Origin: Tuctoria greenei
Lineage: Eukaryota > Streptophyta > Magnoliopsida > Poales > Poaceae
DNA: 64,000 bases
Assembly (NCBI GenBank): GCA_036927565.1
Contig: JAYESD010000004.1
Location: 67,640,933 to 67,704,932, forward strand
Direction: 5' to 3'
The translations under genes and the position numbers were made by a program. Numbering within the stretch: position 1 is the first letter of the stretch; the number at the start of each line of letters is the position of its first letter. The notes under the pieces are model-generated. The model made no database searches. It saw only the letters and a list, made by a program, of their open reading frames with translations, and had not been told where the DNA came from. Below are positions 56,147 through 64,000 of this stretch, one piece after another.

Positions 56147-57847
56147 ACCATGACAAAAGTGATAGATATCAGATAGAATCAAGTCACGAAGACAACACAA
56201 AAAAATCACTCAAATCCGTCGAGAAAAACTCAAGTTATGATCGAAAGATCAAACAATGGTCAATCTACCCTACCCGAGAAAAAACAGTTCTGGAACGCTG
56301 TAAAGAAACTCGTGTACATCATAGACCACAAATCCAATGACTGTGAAATTTTGACATATGATATACAATCAAGTTGTGAAGAAAACTCAAAAATAATCAC
56401 GTCAATTGGATCTGTAAAACTCGAGTTATGATAAAAACACCGACAAAAGGTAGTGCTGTCCAGAAACTCGACGAGTAAAACTTGTCTGGAACATGTCGGA
56501 CGAACAAGGCACAAAAGTTCCTTCAAACTACGAATTTTATTCAATAGAACATAAGAGGAACAGCCCCAAAGTCGTGCACCACGAGCTCTGGGCTCCCTTG
56601 CTTATATAACCAGCTCGAAAGCCAACTCAACTCAGATCAGGAACCTAATCCTACTCTGTTCACGAATCGTAACTTTCCATAACTGCTTAGGATTTTTCTA
56701 TACGCAGATAGAAGCAATCTTAAGACTTCCAAACACCTTAGGAATGTATCCCACGTTCCTAAACAACTCAAATTCGTGACCCACACGAAATCCTACCATA
56801 ACCAACTCAAATATTTCTATATTTGAGTCAAACCCGACTCAGCCGCAGTCTGGGTCCATAACCTAGTCGGTTAGACCTTTCCGACCAATTCTTTACGTCC
56901 ACATCTCTTCATCACGTCTCGGAACCATGTAGCCACGTCCATGCACTCCTTGCACACGTGCAAACATCTTCCAATGACGTCAACGATACCTTCACATGCA
57001 TTGTTCTTGATTCAATCATGCTGCGCAACCTCGTGATCAGCTCAACCACAATTCCTCCTGAATTTGGTTGTTGGAACCTCATCTCCTCCCTGAGACTAGT
57101 CCAATGGATCCCGTCACCAGCCATGTCTTGAACTCAAGCAACACCTGCACATGAATAAACAACCAATCCATACGAGCCCAAGTCCTTGACTTGACTCAAG
57201 TTAGTTCCTAACACAACACCCTACGTGAGAACCTCACATAAGCATGTTGTAAAACCACAGTAACACAATATTATCCATATCAACCAAAACGTACCAAAAA
57301 CTTAGCAAATGAATACTAAGCAATCTTTCCAATAATGTAAAGCAAGTACGAAACATTGCAAATGAAAAGTAGAAGCACTACGGTCAAGTTCCGGACCTTG
57401 CCAGAGCAACCCGGACCTTGAGTCGGAGCTAACAAAAGCTAGTAGATCATAGCACCGGAGCTTACCAAAAACTAGTCAAAACTAGTCAACCCAAAACCGG
57501 AGCTAGACAAAGTACGTCAGAGCTTAGTAAAAGCATGTCGGAGCTATCAAATATATGCCGGAGCTATCATAGACATGCCGGAGCTAACAAAGTCATGCCG
57601 GAGCTAACAAAGTCATGTCGAAGCTAAAGATAAAACTTCACCAAAGCTGACCAAAGCTAGTCGGACCTAGCATCGAACGTAACCGGAGCTACCCAAACCA
57701 AGTCGGACCTACCGTCGGACCTTGCTGTAGCTCAGAGCTAGAGTCGGACCTTGATAAAAAGGTGTTTTGGTGATATTCAAAACATTTATCATCAAAGCCA
57801 AGTGTATTCACTACAAGCCAATGTATTCAGCACACATAGGTCTTACA
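56147..57847 (-). repeat. Copia-B 5' LTR, outer part
   Basis: Continuation of the LTR interrupted by E; total LTR length 1855 bp against 1863 for the 3' copy. TATA (minus) at 56602-56608. Holds the second copy of the 20-bp repeat cluster (about 57,540-57,630). Confidence 0.93.
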
Positions 57848-57852
57848 GTTCG
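57848..57852. other. Target site duplication of Copia-B, right copy (GTTCG)
   Basis: Pairs with 42880-42884. Confidence 0.95.
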
Positions 57853-60800
57853 GTTAGAGTAAATGATCACTACACATTGAAGGATGTCGCACATGTCAAA
57901 AATTTGAAATACAACTTGCTTTCTGTTTCACAATTGCTAGATGAAAATCTGGAAATTATTTTCAATAAAAACTGCTGCAAAGTTGTAAGTTCAAATAGTG
58001 AGCTTATTTTTAACATGTCTCGGTTTGGAAGAGTTTTTAAAGCTGATTTTGATATGTCTTCCTCTAAGCATAGGTGTCTAGTTGCTAATGATTCAAAGGA
58101 CCTATATTTTTGGCATCGTAGACTTGGTCACATAGGCTTTGATCACCTAACGCGTGTTAGTGCTCTTGATCGCATACGTGGGCTGCCTAAGCTTAAAGGG
58201 GACAAAGAAATTGTGTGCTCTTCTTGTAGACATGCTAAGATGGTTGCAGGTTCACATAATCCTCTCACAAGACAACTGAACCATGTCAACTTTTGCATCT
58301 TGACACCGTAGGACCTTCACATGTTCAATCCTTCGGAGGTAAGTGGTATGTACTTGTGATTGTTGATGATTATTCTAGATACTCTTGGGTTTACTTTATG
58401 GCTTCTAAGGATGAAGTTTTTAGTCACTTTAGAACTTTATTTCTAAGATTATCATTTGATTACCCAGGATCTTTAAAAGCAATTAGAAGTGATAATGGAA
58501 CTGAATTTAAAAATCAATCTTTTGATCACTTTTGTGCTGAAAATAGAATAGATCATCAATTTTCTTCACCATATGTACCTCAACGAAACGGTGTTGTAGA
58601 AAGAAAGAACAGAACCTTAGTTGAGATGGCTAGGACTATACTTGATGAATATCAAACTCCTAGGAAATTTTGGGCTGATGCGTTAGCCACCGCTTGTTAT
58701 GTCTCAAATCGTGTTTTCTTGCATGCTAAGCTACGTAAAACACCATATGAGCTCCGGTTTGGACATAGGACTAGTGTTACACACTTTTGGGTCTTTGGTT
58801 GCAAATGCTTTGTTAAGAAACATGGTAATATTGATAAATTTGAACCTAGATTCATTGATGGCGTGTTTCTTGGTTATCCATCTCATACTAGAGGCTACCG
58901 TGTGCTTTTACTTGACACTAACAAAATTGTGGAGACTTGTGAAGTGTATTTTGATGAATCTAGCCCAGGTACTAGTTCGAACATTGCAGGTCCAGATCCA
59001 TATCCGCAGGGGGAGAGCATTTTCGTTGAAGATGAGGAAGAATTGGAGCTGCTGCCCGAGAATTCAGCAGCTAAAGACTTGGTTCAGCTCCGGATGTTAA
59101 TTCTCAACCAGCACCGACAACCATCAATGCTGATTCAAATCATCCTCAAGTCACAAGCTCATCGATTTGTGATGAACATGAAGAAGAAGAAGCTTGTGAG
59201 ACATCTGTTCCCCTACGGTTTTCGAAAGATGATCACCCACAACAGATGATTGGAAGCTTGCACGAACGAGTCACACGGTCCAGGTTTTGCGATCCAAACT
59301 CTTATGCTCATTCTGCTTTTGTTGCTTCTTTTGAACCCAAAGATATATCACACGCACTCACTAATGAATCTTGGATTATTGCCATGCAAGAAGAGTTAGA
59401 AAATTTTGAAAGAAATAATGTTTGGAAACTTGTACCTCCACCTCAAGGTCACACTTTAATTGGAACTAAATGGGTATTTAAAAATAAACAAAGTGAGGAT
59501 GGGGTTGTGGTTAGGAATAAGGATAGGTTGGTTGCTCAAGGTTTCACTCAAGTTGAAGGTCTAGATTTTGATGAAACTTTTGCTCCTGTTGCTAGATTAG
59601 AAGCCATAAGAATTTGTTAGCTTTTGCTGCATCTAAAGGTTTTAAGCTATATCAAATGGATGTTAAAAGTGCTTTTCTTAATGGCTACATAGATGAGGAG
59701 GTTTATGTGAAACAACCACCAGGTTTTGAAAATCCAGATTTTCCTAATCATGTTTACAGACTGTCCAAAGCCTTGTTCAGTCTCAAACAAGCCCCTAGAG
59801 CATGGTATGATAGGTTAAAAACATTCTTACTTGAAAAGGGGTTTACCATGGGCAAGATTGATAAAACTCTTTTTATGCTTAAGCATGGCAATGACTCATG
59901 ATTCGTTCAAGTGTATGTGGATGATATTATCTTTGGTTGTACTTCTCATGATCTTGTGTCCAAGTTTTCAGCAATGATGAGTTCCGAATTTAAAATGAGT
60001 ATGATGGGTGAACTCACTTACTTTTTGGGGCTGCAAATCAAGCAAACTAAGGAGGGTACCTTTGTGCATCAAACGAATTATACAAAAGATCTCCTAAGGT
60101 GCTTCAACATGGACAAAAGCAAGCCTCTTCGGACACCAATGGGAACAGCAACAACACTTGGACTTGATGAAGATGGTGAACCCGTGGATCAAAAAGAATA
60201 TAGAAGCATGATCGGATCACTTTTGTACCTCACGGCATCAAGACCGGACATAAAATTCAGCGTATGTCTTTCTGCACGGTTTCAAGCCTCCCCACGTGCT
60301 TCACATCGTCAAGCCGACAAAAGGATTCTCAGGTACTTACATGGAACTCAAGAATTTGTCATTTTTCTTCCTTCTTCCTCAACCGTTACTTTGAAATCTT
60401 TTTCGGATGCTGATTTTTGGGGTTGTAGGATTGATAGGAAAAGTACTTCCGGTGCTTGTCATTTTCTTGGTAATTCTCTTGTTGCTTGGTCCTCTAGAAA
60501 ACAAAATTCAGTTGCACAATCCACAGTCGAATCTGAATATGTAGCTGCTGCTAGTGCTTGCTCACAAATTCTTTGGATTGTTCAAACACTTAAGGACTAT
60601 GGGGTTGATATAGATAGTGTTCCACTGTTCTGTGATGACACTAGTGCCATTTGCATTGCTAAAAACCCCGTGCAACATTCTAGATATAAACACATTGACA
60701 TTAGGTATCACTTTCTCCGAGATAATGTTGAAAAAGGAAACATTGTGCTTCACCATGTAGATACAGAACAACAATTGGCTGACATTTTTACAAAACCTTT

Positions 60801-60867
60801 AGATTTCACTCGTTTTTGTTAAAATCGTAGTGAAATAGGGGTTATGCATCCTCATGGCTTAAATTGA
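57853..60867 (+). pseudogene. pol: Copia-A pol: protease end, integrase, RT, RNase H
   Basis: Continues from 42884. Protease end and integrase zinc region (WHRRLGHIGFDHL) lie at 57,853-58,290; the integrase core (HLDTVGPS, RSDNGTEF, VVERKNRT) at 58,293-58,650; RT at about 59,330-60,100 with YVDDIIFG (Asp pair 59920-59925); RNase H to 60,822. Lesions: frameshifts near 58,285, between 59,080 and 59,240, and near 59,605; TGA at 59899-59901 in place of a Leu codon; TAA at 60820-60822, 15 codons before the ancestral stop at 60865. A partner comparison is available in Copia-B. Dead copy. Confidence 0.92.
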
Positions 60868-61866
60868 GGGGGAGTTTTGAAACTTGGGAAGTCTATATGT
60901 GATTCTGAAATTAAAATAATATGAGCATATTATTTCATAAATATAAGACTTTGTGATTCCTTTTACATGCTGAAAGTTCTTACTACATTACTCGTGTTAT
61001 ACATTTTCTAGTTTTTGCCATGTCTAGTAATTGGAATAATTACTTAAACTAAAACTGGTCATGGTCGAACTTTCTTGCTGTTTTTGAACTTGTTACATGT
61101 TCACAAGTGCTTTTAATCATTAAGAATTAATCAAGTAATCAACTCACATGTTGAGTTTTTATGAACAAATATAAATTGAGAAAAGATCAAGAGAACATGC
61201 ATGCATCACACTTCTTCTTTTGATATGGCTTATCATTACACTTAGATATGAACTTGGAAGAAGTTGTGTATGACTAAAACCATGTCCTTAAGCTTCTGAT
61301 TGTCAAATGGCATAGGCTTGGCTTGGTTGGTTAGAATAAGGCAGATGCGCATATAATCTCTTGCAAATATCATATGATCTAAATTTATGCTTTCAAAAAT
61401 AATAAAATGCAGCAACTAGTGTCATGCTGTCAGGTTTTGAAATAGTTAAGTTTGTGAGATCATGACTTGCTTAAATTGAAAAATTACATTTGATCTCTAG
61501 CATGGCTTACACTACTTTATGTATCTCATTGATATGATAATGTAAGGTACCTGATAGTATGACTTGGATGATCTTTGTTTATATGTATATGTTATAATAT
61601 GCTCATAAAAACTAAAGTTGAAGAGATAATTTGCTTATATGCTCATGACTTGCTGAATACATTGTCAAAGGGGGAGAGATAAGCATGAAGAGAAAGAGAA
61701 TATGTGCATAAGGAGAGATAATAAAGGGTGAGAGATAATATGGGATATTTTTTGGATTTTCTTCTCATTTTACTTTTGATTTACAAAGGGGGAGAAATTG
61801 CCTTCAAAACTTTTATGTGAATAAGCAAATGTTTGGATTTTAAATGGTGTTGCAAATGCATTCATC
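60868..61866 (+). other. Copia-A region between pol and 3' LTR
   Basis: About 1 kb AT-rich, homologous to 44,759-45,737 in reverse. No envelope-like ORF. Polypurine tracts lie at about 60,865-60,875, 61,668-61,680 and 61,785-61,797 in addition to the one next to the LTR. Confidence 0.7.
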
Positions 61867-61877
61867 AAGGGGGAGAT
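61867..61877 (+). promoter_or_regulatory. Polypurine tract of Copia-A
   Basis: AAGGGGGAGAT directly before the 3' LTR. Confidence 0.88.
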
Positions 61878-63506
61878 TGTAAGACCTATGTGTGCTGAAT
61901 ACATTGGCTTGTAGTGAATACACTTGCTTTGACGATAAAAGTTTTGAATATCGCCAAAACACCTTTTTATCAAGGTCCGACTAGTTTTGTAAGCTTCGGC
62001 GGGAGCTTGGTTGTACTAGTTTTAGTAATCTCCAGCGCTAGGTTCTCCTAGCTTTTGTTAGCTCCGGCTCAAGGTTCGGGTTGCTCTGGCAAGGTCCAGA
62101 ACTTGACCGCAATGCTTCTATTTTTCATTTGCAATGTTTCATACTTGCTTTACATCTCTGGAAAGATTGTTTAGTATTCGTTTGCTAAGTCTTTGGTGCA
62201 TTTTTGGTTGACATGGATGATATCGTGTTACTGTGGTTTTGCAACATGCTTATGTGAGGTGCTCACATAAGGTGTTGTGTTCGAAACTAACTTGAGTCAA
62301 GTCGAGGACTTGGGCTCGTATGGATTGGTTGTTTATTCATGTGCAGGTGTTGCTTGAAGTTAATACATGGCTAGTGATGGTATCCATTGTACTAGTCTCA
62401 GGGAGGAGATGAGGTTCCAATAACCAAATTCAGGAGTAATTGTGGTTGAGCTGATCAGGAGGTTACGCAGCATGATTGAATCAAGAACAATGCATGTGAA
62501 GGTATCGTGGACGTCATTGGAAGATGTTTGCACGTGTGCAAGGAGTGCATGTACCTGGCTACATGGTTCCGAGATGTGATGATGAGATGTGAACGTAAAG
62601 AGTTGGTCGGAAAGGTCCAACCAACTAGGTTATGGACTTAAGCTGCGGCTGAGTCGGGTTTGACTCAAATATGGAAAGATTTGAGTTGGTTATGATAGGA
62701 TTTCGTGTGGGTCACGAATTTGAGTTGTTTAGGAAGGTGGGGATACGTTCCTAAGGTGTTTGGAAGTCTTAAGATTGCTTCTATCTGCGTATAGAAGAAT
62801 TCTAAGCAGTTATGGAAAGTTATGATTCGTGAAAATAGTAGGATTAGGTTCCTGATTTGAGTTGAGTTGGCTTTTGAGCTGGTTATATAAGCAAGGGAGC
62901 CCAGAGCTCGTGGTGAACGACTTTGGGAGCTGTTCCTCTTGTGTTCTATTGAATAAAATTCGTAGTTTGAAGGAACTTTTGTGCCTTGTTCGTTCGACTT
63001 GTTCCAGACAAGTTTTACTCGTCGAGTTTCTGGACAGCACTACCTTTCGTCGGTTGTTTTATCATAACTTGAGTTTTACAAATCCAATTGACGTGATTCT
63101 TTTTGGGTTGTCTTCACAACTTGATTGTCTATCATTTTTCAAAATTTCACGGTCATTGGATTTGTGATCTATGATCTATATGAGTTTCTTTGCAGCATTC
63201 CAGAACTGTTTTTTTTTTGGTAGGGCAGATTGACCTTTGTTCGATCTTTCGATCATAACTTGAGTTTTTCTCGACGGATTTGAGTGATTCTTATTGTTTT
63301 GTCTTCGTGACTTGATTCTCTCTGATATCTATAACTTTTTTCATAGTGAAACACGTTTATATTAGTCTCACACATGATTTATTTAACAAATCGTTTTTCT
63401 GCCGAAGGGGTTGGGGTTTAATTGTTTCCGCTGCGTAAGATTTTTAAATATACCATTCACACCCCCCCCCCCTATGGTAGCTTTTCACGTGCTCTTCGAT
63501 CCTACA
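61878..63506 (+). repeat. Copia-A 3' LTR
   Basis: 1629 bp, TGTAAGACC...GATCCTACA. TATA at 62884-62890. A short poly-C run is at about 63462-63472. Differs from the 5' LTR at several percent of positions by eye. Confidence 0.93.
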
Positions 63507-63511
63507 GAAGC
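63507..63511. other. Target site duplication of Copia-A, right copy (GAAGC)
   Basis: Unmutated copy of the duplication at 38735-38739; RT sequence of the Tat element resumes here. Confidence 0.85.
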
Positions 63512-64000
63512 TTACCACCAGCTTTGGGGACGACAACCGGATTGGCCAGCCATCTGGGATGGTGGACCTCTTGTATGAAGCCAGCCTCGAGGAGCTTCTT
63601 GATCTCCTCACGGATGAAGTTATGCCGCTCGATGGACTACATACGGGGCCTCTTTTGTTGCAGCCGTGCATTGAGGTAGATCTTCAGATGGTGCTCAATC
63701 ACATCCCTGGGGATGCTCGGCATCTGCGATGGTTGCCAAACAAAGACGTCGACGTTGGCTTGCAGGAAGGTAGTGAGTGTCGATTCCTGCTCGCCGACCA
63801 GACTGCCCGTGATATGGGTGGTCTGAGCCTCATCAGAGCAAATCTGGATTGTTTTGATGGTTATGATGTCGTCATCGGAGGCTGCACTCGTGGTGCAGCG
63901 GCGCGGCTATGAGCGCGTGGGTCTGGCAAAGGCCTACCCGGCTCAGCGTCACTCAAGATAGCTCATGGGATCGTTGCCATTGTCAGCAGCGCGATCTCCA
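63512..64000 (-). pseudogene. pol: Tat pol: protease-RT linker and RT N-terminus
   Basis: Minus-strand continuation of the Tat pol beyond the Copia-A insertion. Motifs in order from 63,800 downward: FLQANVDVFVWQPSQMPSIP, a TAG at 63637-63639 probably from a Gln codon, REEIKKLLEAGFI, and WLANPVVVPKAGGKL just before the breakpoint. The next residues (MCIDYTNLN) are at 38,732. Sequence between 63,800 and the window end is the linker toward protease. The + strand ORF over this stretch is a shadow. Confidence 0.88.

Larger units (their letters stand above)
42885..57847 (-). mobile_element. Copia-B: SIRE/Maximus-like element, same family as Copia-A, inverted (contains E)
   Basis: Minus-strand layout: 5' LTR (57847-56147 plus 51381-51228), PBS 51214-51225, gag 51165 to about 48,914, pol 48,913-45,738, long 3' untranslated region, polypurine tract 44748-44758, 3' LTR 42885-44747. 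About 10.2 kb without E. Protein and LTR similarity to Copia-A is high throughout, so both are one family. Its LTRs are about 230 bases longer than those of Copia-A because of a short-repeat expansion. Pol is nearly intact. Confidence 0.93.
38740..63506 (+). mobile_element. Copia-A: SIRE/Maximus-like Ty1/copia element (contains Copia-B and E)
   Basis: 5' LTR 38740-40366, PBS 40369-40380, gag from 40429, start of protease to 42884; interrupted by Copia-B; pol resumes at 57853 and ends at about 60867; polypurine tract 61867-61877; 3' LTR 61878-63506. Without the insertion it is about 9.8 kb. Gene order protease, integrase, RT, RNase H defines Ty1/copia. The long gag with two zinc knuckles and the long region with repeated polypurine tracts after pol suggest SIRE/Maximus. 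LTRs differ by several percent by eye. Multiple stops; immobile. Confidence 0.92.

Noticed and set aside
63559..63912. + strand ORF at the right edge
   Set aside because: Shadow of the Tat RT on the other strand, which carries clear RT motifs.

Overview
This is a plant nuclear genome segment, almost certainly from a grass (Poaceae). It consists of nested LTR retrotransposons. I find no convincing host gene, tRNA or rRNA gene. The grass assignment is an inference from element types: a Tat/RIRE2-like Ty3/gypsy element with an antisense ORF, two Tekay/Del-type chromovirus elements (one with an extra ORF upstream of gag), and two SIRE/Maximus-like Ty1/copia elements. Every primer-binding site in the window is the same plant initiator-Met-tRNA type, core TGGTATCAGAGC.

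Left part (1-6867): broken pieces of Tat-lineage elements. They are the C-terminal half of an antisense coiled-coil ORF (1-1139), a 70-bp tandem array (1440-3755), a spacer, an LTR scrap (4230-4545), and an inverted piece of the same family carrying the N-terminal half of that ORF and LTR U3 sequence (4584-6867). Next (6868-28835) comes a decayed, 3'-truncated Tekay-like element on the + strand, called Gypsy-C here. It has a very long 5' LTR (about 4.26 kb), an extra ORF, gag, and pol up to the integrase core. Its LTR was later split by a nearly intact chromodomain Tekay element on the - strand, Tekay-D (7435-17976, target duplication CTCCA).

Right part (28836-64000): a Tat-lineage element on the - strand. 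Its LTR (about 28840-30290) is followed by the antisense + strand ORF (30400-33238), a second 70-bp array (33665-34530), then integrase, RNase H and RT on the - strand (35284-38734). The RT is split by Copia-A (38740-63506, +; target duplication GAAGC, decayed to AAAGC on the left) and resumes in frame at 63507. Copia-A is split in its protease region by Copia-B (42885-57847, -; target duplication GTTCG). Copia-B is split in its own 5' LTR by a compact gag-only LTR element, element E (51382-56141, +; target duplication GTTTC). The insertion order is therefore Tat, then Copia-A, then Copia-B, then E.

Function: none of these are cooperating host genes. They are copy-and-paste elements at different stages of decay. 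Tekay-D and Copia-B are the best preserved; E has no enzymes and would need them in trans. The points most worth a second look are: repeat architecture inside elements (70/188-bp array with a hairpin in each unit, a 63-bp in-frame minisatellite inside Tat pol, a palindrome cluster in the Tekay-D LTRs); a UAG between gag and pol shared by both copia copies; the large inverted arrangement of Copia-A and Copia-B; and the gag-only element with an ORF in its LTRs.
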